A stretch of DNA of 19,610 nt from NCBI GenBank assembly GCA_019594025.1, contig JAFDUB010000021.1, forward strand, positions 1-19,610, in the 5' to 3' direction. Below the pieces are notes generated by a model. It worked only from the letters and a program-made list of their open reading frames with translations. It searched no databases and was not told where the DNA came from. Origin of the DNA: Thermoplasmata archaeon (GTDB lineage: Archaea; Thermoplasmatota; Thermoplasmata; Halarchaeoplasmatales; Halarchaeoplasmataceae). Both the position numbers and the translations under genes were made by a program. Shown here one piece after another: positions 7,467 to 13,644 of this stretch; the first letter of the stretch is position 1; each line of letters starts with the position of its first letter.

Positions 7467-7904
7467 ATGGAAGATTTCAAACGAATATTGATACCGACCG
7501 ATGGATCGGTGACCAGTGAAGTAGCAGTCGATAAAGGACTAGCTTTAGCAAGGATGACAGGAGCCAAAGTGAAGGTACTATTTGTAGTGGACACCATGAC
7601 CTTCAGGGATATACCTCCGGATGAGCTTATCACTACCCTTCGGGGGCATATGGAGTCGAAAGGCAACGAGATTCTTGATGAAATCGAAGAGCGGGCCGAT
7701 GAAATGGGTGTTGAACTGGAGAAGAGCCTAGTTAACGGCCATCCCGACGACATAATTGTTGAGGAATCGGAAAATTTTGACCTTATCGTAATAGGGACTC
7801 ACGGACGTTCTGGACTCTCAAGACTACTGGTGGGCAGCATCACGGAAAGAGTGGTAAGACATGCAAAGTGTCCGGTAATGGTAATAAAAACAAAGGAGGA
7901 ATGA
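7467..7904 (+). CDS. Universal stress protein, UspA family
   Basis: This encodes 145 residues, a single UspA domain of typical length. The first strand and loop KRILIPTDGS hold the conserved aspartate. The ATP-binding signature G-x2-G-x9-G-S is complete at residues 110-124 (GTHGRSGLSRLLVGS), so this is an ATP-binding UspA type rather than the non-binding one. The C-terminus CPVMVIK is the canonical last strand. It lies between an amidohydrolase gene (1-base gap) and a quadruple-CBS protein (4-base gap). Both UspA and CBS domains bind adenine nucleotides, so the pair may sense energy status together. That is inference. Confidence 0.95.
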   Translation: MEDFKRILIPTDGSVTSEVAVDKGLALARMTGAKVKVLFVVDTMTFRDIPPDELITTLRGHMESKGNEILDEIEERADEMGVELEKSLVNGHPDDIIVEESENFDLIVIGTHGRSGLSRLLVGSITERVVRHAKCPVMVIKTKEE

Positions 7905-7908
7905 AATA

Positions 7909-8748
7909 ATGAAAAAAGTATCTGACTTGATGACTAAAGACCCGATCACGGCCGAGCTACCCGGAAACCGCAGAGACGTTATCAATTTGATGGTGAAGAA
8001 CAAACTCACCGGGGTACCGGTGATAAAAGGCGGCAAGCTCAAGGGTTTAATAAGTCGTCACGACTTTTTTGAACACCCGTATGAGGATCAACTGGCTTTA
8101 CTATATACAAAAGACCACCCCAGCGTATATCAAGATGAATTGCTGGATTCCGCAGCTCAGAAGTTCGTAGAGGACAATATACATTACCTACCTGTTAAAG
8201 ATGAAGAGGATTACTGTGTAGGCATATTGACCACCGCCGATATGCTTGCCTATGTGGAGAATAAAAAGATAAAAACCCCGGTTGGCGAAGCCGCTACAAG
8301 GCCCTGTGTTCCACTGTACGAAGGCACTCCGATCAAGGTCGCATTACAGACCATGAAGCTTACAAAATTATATGCATTTCCAGTGGTCGATAAAGATGCG
8401 GCGCTAATAGGCATAATTACCGATAGAGATCTTTTCAATCTATCCGAAATAAGCGGTGATATCGTGATCTCGGAGTTGGGACTGGGAGAGGATGAAGAGG
8501 CTTGGTCGTGGGAAGGTGTTCGCAACATAATGAAACTTTACTACGAGGAGTCAAAGATAGAAATGCCCGATATATCCGTCAATGATGCAATGGTCTCTGA
8601 ACCACTCTCTGTTTTTTCTAAAACCGATGTCTATAAAGCCGCGCGGCTTATGCGGCGAAACGATTTCGGCCAGCTTCCTATAGTCGATGAGATGGATTAT
8701 CTAGAAACCATGGTTTACGAATTAGACTTAATCCACACGTTACTATGA
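7909..8748 (+). CDS. Protein with four CBS motifs
   Basis: The 279 residues are almost entirely CBS motifs, at about 1-58 (DLMTKDPI to GLISRHDFF), 66-118 (ending VGILTTADML), 122-180 (ending IGIITDRDLF) and 222-279 (VNDAMVSEPLSV onward). There is no fused catalytic or DNA-binding domain, so it is a stand-alone two-Bateman-module protein. Such proteins usually bind AMP/ATP or S-adenosyl ligands and regulate a partner. AGGAGG-like sequence precedes the ATG, 4 bases after the uspA stop. The stop overlaps the GAGGTG that serves glyS, so the genes are probably translated from one mRNA. Confidence 0.93.
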   Translation: MKKVSDLMTKDPITAELPGNRRDVINLMVKNKLTGVPVIKGGKLKGLISRHDFFEHPYEDQLALLYTKDHPSVYQDELLDSAAQKFVEDNIHYLPVKDEEDYCVGILTTADMLAYVENKKIKTPVGEAATRPCVPLYEGTPIKVALQTMKLTKLYAFPVVDKDAALIGIITDRDLFNLSEISGDIVISELGLGEDEEAWSWEGVRNIMKLYYEESKIEMPDISVNDAMVSEPLSVFSKTDVYKAARLMRRNDFGQLPIVDEMDYLETMVYELDLIHTLL

Positions 8749-8757
8749 GGTGTTCCC

Positions 8758-10233
8758 GTGGCGGATAAGGAAGAACTAGAGTCGGTATGTAAACGCCGCG
8801 GCTTTGTATGGCAGAGCTCGGAAATATACGGCGGTGAGGCCGGTTTTTATGATTACGGACATTTAGGTGCTCGGTTACGAGATAATTGGGAGAGGATGTG
8901 GAAGGATTACTTCCTGGGCCTTGGAGAACATTATCATATGATATACACTCCAAACATACTACCCCATAGAGTTCTTGAAGCCTCTGGACATGTAGATCAC
9001 TTCTCAGATGTTCTGGTAGGGTGTAAAAGATGTGGAAACAGCCATCGCGGTGATCATTTTCTAGAGGATATTACGGGGGAATCCGCAGAATGGATGGGCA
9101 AAAACGAGATAGCCTCTTTTATAAAGGAGAATAAAATCACCTGTCCAGACTGTCGTGGAGAATTAAGTGAGCCGGAGAACTTCAACATGATGTTCCAGGT
9201 AGACATAGGCCCAAAGGGAGATCGTAAAGGCTTTTTACGACCTGAAACCGCACAAGGGACTTATATGAACTTTCCTCGGGAATACCGTGCTCTTCGTAGG
9301 AAGATGCCCCTTGGATTAGCCACTGTCGGAAGCGCTTTTAGAAATGAAATATCACCACGACAGGGGGTTTATAGACTCCGTGAGTTCAGACAAGCCGAAC
9401 TACAGATATTCTTCATTCCGGAGCACCACAGCGAAGAATTCGAAGAGGCCTATGATAACCTAACCAGTAAACAACTGTCTCTGTTGAGAGCGGGATGGGA
9501 AGAGGTTAGAAGTGTCTCGTTAGATGATTTAGACGATCTGCCTAAATTTTATAGGTACCATCTAGCAAAGATGTTCGAGTTTTATTCTGAGAAGATGGAG
9601 CTTTCAAAGGATAGATTTAGATTGCGAGAATTGTCCGATGATGAGAAAGCTTTCTACAACCGCATTCATTTCGATGTAGAGGTGAATATGGAATCACTTG
9701 GAGGTTGGAAGGAAGTTGCCGGTCTTCACTACCGTGGTGATTACGACCTTACACAGCATCAGGATGCTTCCGGTCAAAAGATGAACATTCCCATAGAAGG
9801 TGACCGAAAGATTCCACACGTTATAGAGTTGAGTTTTGGGGTGGATAGAAATATCTGGGCACTACTGGATTTAGGCTACAGAACAGGGGAAAGGGATTGG
9901 ATTGATTTACCGGACTATATTTCACCGTATCAGGTAGCTGTTTTTCCACTGGTAAAAAAGGACGGTTTGCTCGAGAAATCTAGAGAGATATTTGAATATT
10001 TGGAATCAAGTTTTAATGCGTTCTGGGATAAGAGTGGGTCCATTGGTAAGAGGTACGCCCGTCAGGACGAAATAGGGACTCCTTATTGTGTGACGGTGGA
10101 TTACGACACCCTTGAAGATGATACCGTGACGATTCGAGAAATATCTTCCACTAACCAAATTCGCCTGAAAGTTTCAGACCTGAAAAAGGAACTTCAAGAT
10201 TATATTAATAAAGAGAAAGAGTTTCAGAGATAG
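8758..10233 (+). CDS. glyS: Glycyl-tRNA synthetase, archaeal/eukaryotic alpha2 type
   Basis: This is a 491-residue class II synthetase that charges tRNA-Gly. Class II motif 2 is FRNEISPRQGVYRLREFRQAE, and motif 3 lies in IELSFGVDRNIWALL. The N-terminal GGEAGFYDYGHLG is the glycine-enzyme signature. An insertion with C89/C92 (CKRC) and C129/C132 (CPDC) probably binds zinc, as in archaeal homologues. The C-terminal anticodon-binding domain starts near ISPYQVAVFPL. The protein is somewhat shorter than many archaeal GlyRS of about 570 residues. The start is GTG with GAGGTG 5 bases upstream. It ends 3 bases from the convergent UPF0147 gene. Confidence 0.96.
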   Translation: MADKEELESVCKRRGFVWQSSEIYGGEAGFYDYGHLGARLRDNWERMWKDYFLGLGEHYHMIYTPNILPHRVLEASGHVDHFSDVLVGCKRCGNSHRGDHFLEDITGESAEWMGKNEIASFIKENKITCPDCRGELSEPENFNMMFQVDIGPKGDRKGFLRPETAQGTYMNFPREYRALRRKMPLGLATVGSAFRNEISPRQGVYRLREFRQAELQIFFIPEHHSEEFEEAYDNLTSKQLSLLRAGWEEVRSVSLDDLDDLPKFYRYHLAKMFEFYSEKMELSKDRFRLRELSDDEKAFYNRIHFDVEVNMESLGGWKEVAGLHYRGDYDLTQHQDASGQKMNIPIEGDRKIPHVIELSFGVDRNIWALLDLGYRTGERDWIDLPDYISPYQVAVFPLVKKDGLLEKSREIFEYLESSFNAFWDKSGSIGKRYARQDEIGTPYCVTVDYDTLEDDTVTIREISSTNQIRLKVSDLKKELQDYINKEKEFQR

Positions 10234-10236
10234 AGA

Positions 10237-10503
10237 TTAGTTATTATGCTGCTTTAAGGATTCTAACCTGCTGATTATATTCCATATCATCGTACGCCCA
10301 TGTAGAGGAATATTTGGATCGTCGGCCATCTCTTCAAGTTTGAAGATAGATGAGGCTATTCTAACGTCTATTTCGTCCTCTGATTCTAAAAGCAGCTTTT
10401 CGCATTGATCCGCCGCATTTCTTATATTCCTGGGTATAGAAGTGTCTCCTGTTATTTGGTCTAGCATCTCGCAAATCTGCCGTATCTCCTTGATGTCGGT
10501 CAT
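10237..10503 (-). CDS. UPF0147 family protein
   Basis: This encodes 88 residues from the chosen start and matches the archaeal UPF0147 family of small helical proteins of unknown role. The key blocks are DTSIPRNIRNAADQCEKLL and DDPNIPLHGRTMIWNIISRLE. The longest frame begins with GTG at 10512, but that codon lies inside the ribosome-binding site GAGGTGA. ATG 10503 sits 5 bases after that site, so it is the better start. The gene converges on glyS with a 3-base gap. A TATA-like element at 10570-10578 would give a leader of about 45 bases. Confidence 0.92.
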   Translation of the reverse strand: MTDIKEIRQICEMLDQITGDTSIPRNIRNAADQCEKLLLESEDEIDVRIASSIFKLEEMADDPNIPLHGRTMIWNIISRLESLKQHNN

Positions 10504-10569
10504 GGTTGTCACCTCAAAAGTGTTAGGTCTTTTAGGGGTACTTGTTACCTATAGTTAGGATTCCCAGGG

Positions 10570-10578
10570 CTATTTAAC
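10570..10578 (-). promoter_or_regulatory. TATA-like element for UPF0147 (leftward)
   Basis: Read leftward the bases are GTTAAATAG, close to the archaeal TATA consensus. A start about 26 bases further on, near 10548, would leave a 45-base leader holding the GAGGTGA ribosome-binding site of UPF0147. The element is partly symmetric and could also be read rightward, towards the hairpin region at 10605. Confidence 0.4.
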
Positions 10579-10604
10579 TTCTTATTATTAAAACTTATGG
10601 TATG

Positions 10605-10726
10605 TATGAAGATAGGGGAGGGACCTATCTTCAAGAGTACCGAACAGAATCGGAGACCAACTATTCCCCAGATAGTTGATCAGCTCTTATATGTGGTCGG
10701 TGTAGCCTAACCTATTCATCTTCATA
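10605..10726 (-). ncRNA. Candidate structured RNA with two loop-complementary hairpins
   Basis: Two perfect stem-loops lie 24 bases apart. The first is 10607-10616 paired with 10624-10633 (10 bp) and the second 10658-10664 paired with 10672-10678 (7 bp). Both loops are 7 nt and complementary to each other (UCCCU against GGGGA when read leftward), so a kissing interaction is possible. Further pairings are 10639-10643 with 10697-10701 (5 bp) and an alternative 9-bp helix, 10605-10613 with 10718-10726, that excludes the first hairpin. I match it to no known archaeal RNA family: the RNase P and SRP RNA core motifs are absent. Strand is uncertain; leftward is favoured because of the TATA box at 10826 and one extra G-U loop pair. 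Confidence 0.4.
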
Positions 10727-10804
10727 TCGTGGATCGCATCCAAGGTTTACATATACTTCTTTCCAGCTATAGTGTGCGTCTTCTTCTTTTTCCATGTGCT
10801 TCAC
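10712..10804 (-). CDS. Possible 30-residue small protein
   Basis: A short frame reads from GTG 10804 (or ATG 10795) to a TAG at 10712-10714. The composition is that of a soluble charged peptide, MEKEEDAHYSWKEVYVNLGC followed by a short DPRYEDE end. It has 30 codons from GTG or 27 from ATG. The predicted transcription start from the TATA box at 10826-10834 falls almost exactly on the GTG, which fits a leaderless mRNA. GGGTG also precedes the GTG by 8 bases. The loop-complementary hairpins lie directly downstream. The region might instead be purely non-coding, with the frame open by chance. Confidence 0.4.
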   Translation of the reverse strand: MKHMEKEEDAHYSWKEVYVNLGCDPRYEDE

Positions 10805-10825
10805 GTAAGTAACACCCGTTAGAAC

Positions 10826-10834
10826 CTATTTAAA
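10826..10834 (-). promoter_or_regulatory. TATA box for a leftward transcript
   Basis: Read leftward the sequence is CTTTAAATAG, a good archaeal TATA box, placed just after the T-rich 3' flank of tRNA-Asn. The expected start is near 10803, at the GTG of the small frame and upstream of the hairpin region. No annotated protein gene follows before UPF0147, so it points to an otherwise unexplained transcript. Confidence 0.55.
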
Positions 10835-10885
10835 GCTGAACGGGAGAGGGGTGTACAAAAAAGTGAAAGTGGTTAAGAATAAGTA

Positions 10886-10957
10886 CGCCGTCGACCGGAT
10901 TCGAACCGGCGACCGCTCGGTTAACAGCCGAGTGCTCTACCACTGAGCTACGACGGC
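10886..10957 (-). tRNA. tRNA-Asn(GTT)
   Basis: Read leftward from 10957, this 72-nt cloverleaf has acceptor GCCGTCG/CGACGGC, a 4-bp D stem (GCTC/GAGC), anticodon stem CTCGG/CCGAG with loop CTGTTAA giving anticodon GTT, a 5-nt variable loop, a T arm with TTCGAAT, and discriminator G at 10886. CCA is not encoded and there is no intron. A T-rich stretch follows the 3' end and could terminate transcription. Upstream lies the hairpin chain at 10958-11123. Confidence 0.96.
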
Positions 10958-11123
10958 AATTTACTACGTAAATTCTCACTAGTCTCAAGAAACTAGGATT
11001 TTTTGTTCCTATGACGGCATCGCGAGAGCTTTGCTTGATGTTTCGGAATTCGTGACGAATCCCAAACACTGATGGAATTGCTTTGCAATTCCAATAAGGC
11101 GATAGGAGGAATCTTTGATTCCT
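10958..11123 (-). repeat. Chain of short hairpins, three sharing GGAAT arms; possible ncRNA or tRNA leader
   Basis: Six small inverted repeats lie end to end upstream of tRNA-Asn. They are 10958-10974 (7 bp, 3-nt loop), 10979-10996 (5 bp), 11018-11040 (4 plus 3 bp), 11045-11063 (8 bp with one wobble), 11074-11092 (8 bp, perfect, 3-nt loop) and 11107-11123 (7 bp, perfect, 3-nt loop). The last three share a GGAAT/ATTCC stem. Three of the six have an AAA triloop closed by C-G when read leftward. The one non-canonical pair (11047 with 11061) is a U-G wobble leftward but an A-C mismatch rightward, which favours a leftward transcript. No protein frame explains the region. Confidence 0.5.
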
Positions 11124-11163
11124 ACGCAATATGCTTCTTGGTATTCAGCACACTGTAAAAGGA

Positions 11164-11176
11164 GGATATATTAAAA
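11164..11176 (-). promoter_or_regulatory. TATA box upstream of the hairpin chain and tRNA-Asn
   Basis: Read leftward the bases are GTTTTAATATATC, a clear AT-rich TATA-like box just beyond the mscS stop. The expected start is near 11143-11145. A transcript from there would cross the hairpin chain and reach tRNA-Asn about 190 bases later. That is much further than a normal tRNA leader, so it may serve a separate RNA. Confidence 0.5.
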
Positions 11177-11194
11177 CCTTTTAGTCGAAATCGC

Positions 11195-12010
11195 TCACAT
11201 ACCTTTATCCTTCATCTCTAGCTCGTTCATGAACCAGACTTCCTGTTGTGTGAACGGTACCTTGATATCGTTCTCTTCCAGTGTTTTCTTGATCTGCCAA
11301 AGCAACTCCATCCGTACCTGGAACCAGTCTGTGGAAGGTGTCCATATCCTCACCTTTAGATCAACGGCACTGGCACCCAGGTCTTGAACAAATAACTGCG
11401 GTGGCGGGTTCTTGAGTGCCAGAGGGTGCTCTTCGATCAGCTCTTTGATTATCTCCATGGCACGGTCGGCGTCGTCCTGATATCGTATGCCAATATCATA
11501 TTCGAACCGTCGAGCTACATTCTCCAAGAAGTTGGTGATGGTACCGGTGAATACTTTTTCGTTCGGTATCCTGACGAATACACCGTCAAAGGTCCTTATG
11601 GAGGTAGAGATTATCCTTATATCTTCCACCATACCCAGATTACCGTCGATGTTCACCACATCGTCTATTTGTATAGGGCGTTCGAATATCAGGAATATGC
11701 CCGAGATCATGTTAGAAACGATACTCTGACTGGCAAATCCGATAATGATGGCCATTATGCCTCCGGCAACCAGAAAACCGGACATGTTTATCTGTAATAT
11801 GGGTAAGATAACAATAACACCTATGAACAAAGCGACATAGTTGATGATCTTGGATAAAGTAACTATCAAGTTTTTGGAAGCTTTGTCTTTCAGTGTTCTT
11901 CTTAAATTAAGACTGATCATCTTACCGATGATAACTATTACCAGCAGTATCAATAAACTCTTCAAAATTTCAAAAAGGGTAACTCCCGTGTATATCTCGG
12001 TATCCATCAT
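11195..12010 (-). CDS. mscS: Small-conductance mechanosensitive channel, MscS family
   Basis: This encodes a 271-residue MscS channel, which opens under membrane tension to release solutes on osmotic downshock. TM1 is at about residues 12-34 and TM2 at about 52-72. The pore helix TM3 carries GFLVAGGIMAIIIGFASQS and then the signature NMISGIFLIFERPIQIDDVV. The cytoplasmic beta domain follows, with RIPNEKVFTGTITNF, then an alpha/beta C-terminal domain. The start ATG overlaps the stop of the DUF432 gene as ATGA, with GGAGG 7 bases upstream, so the two are translationally coupled. There is only a short N-terminus before TM1, as in minimal MscS-type channels. Confidence 0.96.
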   Translation of the reverse strand: MMDTEIYTGVTLFEILKSLLILLVIVIIGKMISLNLRRTLKDKASKNLIVTLSKIINYVALFIGVIVILPILQINMSGFLVAGGIMAIIIGFASQSIVSNMISGIFLIFERPIQIDDVVNIDGNLGMVEDIRIISTSIRTFDGVFVRIPNEKVFTGTITNFLENVARRFEYDIGIRYQDDADRAMEIIKELIEEHPLALKNPPPQLFVQDLGASAVDLKVRIWTPSTDWFQVRMELLWQIKKTLEENDIKVPFTQQEVWFMNELEMKDKGM

Positions 12011-12714
12011 ATGCCGCCCTCCATGATGAATTTCTGGCCTTTAAGGGGTTGTATACTATGGACGTAAATTTCCTTGGATGATTTCATCCCCTTTCGAAGT
12101 GGTTTGTCGATAAATTTTGTTTCTGAATGGTCTTCTCCTTGGATGATCATAGATGCCCTCATCGAAACGACACCGGAATCATAATAAATTTTCATTCCGT
12201 AGGCACTGAAAACCACCTTGGTCACCTCCACCCAACGTTTGCTGAGGTTGGATATATGGAGATCCATGATGCCTTCGTAGGCCGGGTCCATTTTAGGTAA
12301 TTTATGGTAAACTTCACTCTTCCAGTACTTGCAGATACTTCCGGTTTTCACATCGCCGTATAGTGTAAATTTGGGCTTGTTCAACCCGAATATATCTATG
12401 TATCTAGCCGACTTTCCTTTGCCGGTGAATACACCTATCTCCGTTGGAAAAGTGACGAATACACGTTTTTTGTATCTCGGCTCAACCACCAGAGGTTTTT
12501 CGAACTCCACCAGCAATGAGGAAGTGATGTTTTTGGGTAGATTCATCGGCTCCACGGGACAGATCAGGATTTTACCTTTACCGGCCAACAACTCCTTCTC
12601 GACCACATCTTCTCCAAACTCCCTGTGATACAAAAGGCGTCCATCCGTATGGCTGACTGAGATGGTGAGTTCGTCCTTAACTACCTCCACAGGTATGACG
12701 TGGTCTCCGTACAT
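12007..12714 (-). CDS. DUF432 family protein
   Basis: This encodes 235 residues with no TM helix or signal peptide, so it is probably cytoplasmic. It resembles the archaeal DUF432 family, whose biochemical role is unknown. Blocks typical of the family are VFVTFPTEIGVF, IDIFGLNKPKFTLYGDVKTG and ICKYWKSEV in the middle, and an N-terminal block ending in PVEPMNLP. The gene overlaps mscS by 4 bases, so its product is made together with the channel and may bind or regulate it (inference). A TATA box 24 bases upstream of the ATG predicts a leaderless mRNA. A truncated copy of its N-terminal quarter lies just upstream at 13067-13270. Confidence 0.82.
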   Translation of the reverse strand: MYGDHVIPVEVVKDELTISVSHTDGRLLYHREFGEDVVEKELLAGKGKILICPVEPMNLPKNITSSLLVEFEKPLVVEPRYKKRVFVTFPTEIGVFTGKGKSARYIDIFGLNKPKFTLYGDVKTGSICKYWKSEVYHKLPKMDPAYEGIMDLHISNLSKRWVEVTKVVFSAYGMKIYYDSGVVSMRASMIIQGEDHSETKFIDKPLRKGMKSSKEIYVHSIQPLKGQKFIMEGGI

Positions 12715-12734
12715 ACCGGTTTATAGCGCGAGGA

Positions 12735-12742
12735 TTATATGA
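12735..12742 (-). promoter_or_regulatory. TATA box for DUF432-mscS (leaderless)
   Basis: Leftward TCATATAA is centred about 24 bases before the ATG at 12714. At the usual archaeal spacing transcription would start at or next to the A of the start codon. No ribosome-binding site precedes the ATG, which fits a leaderless mRNA for the DUF432-mscS pair. Confidence 0.55.
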
Positions 12743-12773
12743 AACTTCTGGGGCAGAGCAGGTAAGCTCAAAC

Positions 12774-13121
12774 CTATTTTACAATCCTATTACCATTCCT
12801 CTTCAGCGGGTGGTTGGTCCTCCGGAGGTTCAGGTGGTGGGGGCTGTGTTGGTCGTTCTTGGGGCTGTTGTTCGGGTATTCTTGAGAGACCGGTTGTTCT
12901 GTCGGCGGTTCAGTAGGTTGTTCGTATGGTGGCTGTTGGGATCGTGGTTGTTCATATTGTTGTATTTGTGATCCCTTCTTACCTCGCTTCATTACAACTA
13001 TCAGCCCAACTACAACGACCAGAATAAGAACAATGAATAACCACCAATAGTCTGAAAACAATCCCGCTATGCCAGATGGATCGTCGTCATCGGTAGATTC
13101 ATCGGTTCGATGGGGGACAGA
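12774..13121 (-). pseudogene. Remnant of a membrane-anchored surface protein (C-terminal part, frameshifted)
   Basis: The frame is open from 13121, after a TAA at 13122-13124, but has no ATG or GTG. The first possible start is TTG at 13061. It reads an acidic Ser/Thr/Asp linker (TDESTDDDDPSGIAG), one TM helix (WWLFIVLILVVVVGLIVVMK), a basic stop-transfer and a Pro/Gln-rich tail. This is the C-terminal end of a type of archaeal anchored surface protein. Near 12875 the natural-looking tail moves to another frame, where Pro/Gln/Glu-rich codons run to an acidic end, EEEW, and a TAA at 12790-12792. The present frame instead drifts into atypical basic sequence and stops at 12774. One missing base there, and a missing N-terminal domain, mark it as decayed. 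Confidence 0.6.
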
Positions 13122-13270
13122 TTAAGTACTGCTGTATCTGTAAGAATTTGTTTAGAAACAACGTCGTCCTGTACTTCTCTTGTATAAGTAAAACCATCCC
13201 TAGAGGCCTCTGTTCTTATTGAAAATTTCTCGTCATAGAATTCAAATGGAAGCTCATAGTCCCCGCACAT
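13067..13270 (-). pseudogene. Truncated DUF432 copy (N-terminal fragment)
   Basis: This encodes 67 residues. Residues 1-60 align with the start of the intact DUF432 protein at 12714: the shared pattern is M-GD--P-E, then DG--Y-RE, DVV-K, and PIEPMNLP against PVEPMNLP. After PMNLP similarity stops and the frame ends within seven codons. From about 13091 a different frame encodes the acidic linker and TM helix of the surface-protein remnant. The DNA at the join still shares 14 identical bases with the intact gene (GGTAGATTCATCGG in + orientation). It keeps a TATA box at leaderless spacing, so it may still be transcribed. A deletion joining two genes is the likeliest origin. Confidence 0.7.
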
Positions 13271-13290
13271 TGAAAAAAAGAACAGCTAGG

Positions 13291-13299
13291 ATTTATTTG
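13291..13299 (-). promoter_or_regulatory. TATA box of the truncated DUF432 copy
   Basis: Leftward CAAATAAAT is centred 25 bases before the ATG at 13270, the same leaderless spacing as at the intact DUF432 gene. It suggests the promoter arrangement was duplicated with the gene. Confidence 0.45.
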
Positions 13300-13329
13300 A
13301 ATTTTGGGTTAAAAGCGAATTTTTATCCT

Positions 13330-13644
13330 TCATATATCAACAACTCCTTGTAACCTCTTCATAGTTTCTTTCAACTCTTTGAGTAGCTCTTTCAAATGCA
13401 TTTTAAATTCTCTGTGCTCGGATGATATCACCGCCCCTGCGGCGGTAGGTTGTATTATCCCTTCTTTCTGGAGCATCCTCAACGAGTATCTTACTTTGTG
13501 CTCCGGTATATCTAAAATCGTACTCAATTTAGAGATACCTATAGGCTGTTCTTCTTCTACAGCAACTAGTATGTCCACCGTGCGGGCTAATATGTCAAGT
13601 TCTTCCTCTACTTTGCTGGTCAGGGGGCTTTTTTTCATATGCAC
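13330..13644 (-). CDS. Winged-helix DNA-binding regulator
   Basis: This encodes 104 residues. The first 25 or so form an amphipathic helix. Then come a winged-helix domain with recognition region IGISKLSTILDIPEHKVRYSLRMLQKEGII and wing PTAAGAVIS, and a C-terminal coiled-coil-like helix (HLKELLKELKETMKRL) suited to dimerisation. It looks like one of the short archaeal single-domain transcription regulators. The longest frame begins with GTG 13644, and an ATG lies two codons in at 13638. I keep GTG because the TATA box centred near 13673 predicts a start at about 13646. It is divergent from the DUF835 gene and close to its promoter, so control of that gene or of its own is possible (inference). 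Confidence 0.83.
   Translation of the reverse strand: MHMKKSPLTSKVEEELDILARTVDILVAVEEEQPIGISKLSTILDIPEHKVRYSLRMLQKEGIIQPTAAGAVISSEHREFKMHLKELLKELKETMKRLQGVVDI

Noticed and set aside
10605..10726. RNase P RNA, SRP RNA or a C/D or H/ACA guide RNA in the glyS to tRNA-Asn gap
   Set aside because: The conserved cores of RNase P and SRP RNA are not present. I found no paired C and D boxes, nor a hairpin followed by ACA at the right distance with a guide pocket, so I leave it unclassified.
10958..11123. CRISPR array
   Set aside because: The repeated unit is a hairpin arm of 5-6 bases with variable interiors. There is no constant repeat of 20 or more bases with regular spacers and no cas gene.
10830..11129. 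Leftward 99-codon open frame across the tRNA-Asn gene
   Set aside because: It runs straight through the tRNA and hairpin chain, and its middle is simply the translated tRNA sequence (SSVVEHSAVNRAVAGSNPV pattern). It has no plausible protein family.
10958..11194. Insertion sequence or integration end next to tRNA-Asn
   Set aside because: No transposase or integrase frame, no terminal inverted repeat pair around a cargo, and no duplicated tRNA 3' end are visible in the window.
13085..13095. Programmed frameshift joining the DUF432 fragment to the TM segment
   Set aside because: The join has no slippery heptamer or downstream structure, and the DUF432 domain is incomplete, so a deletion is the simpler reading.
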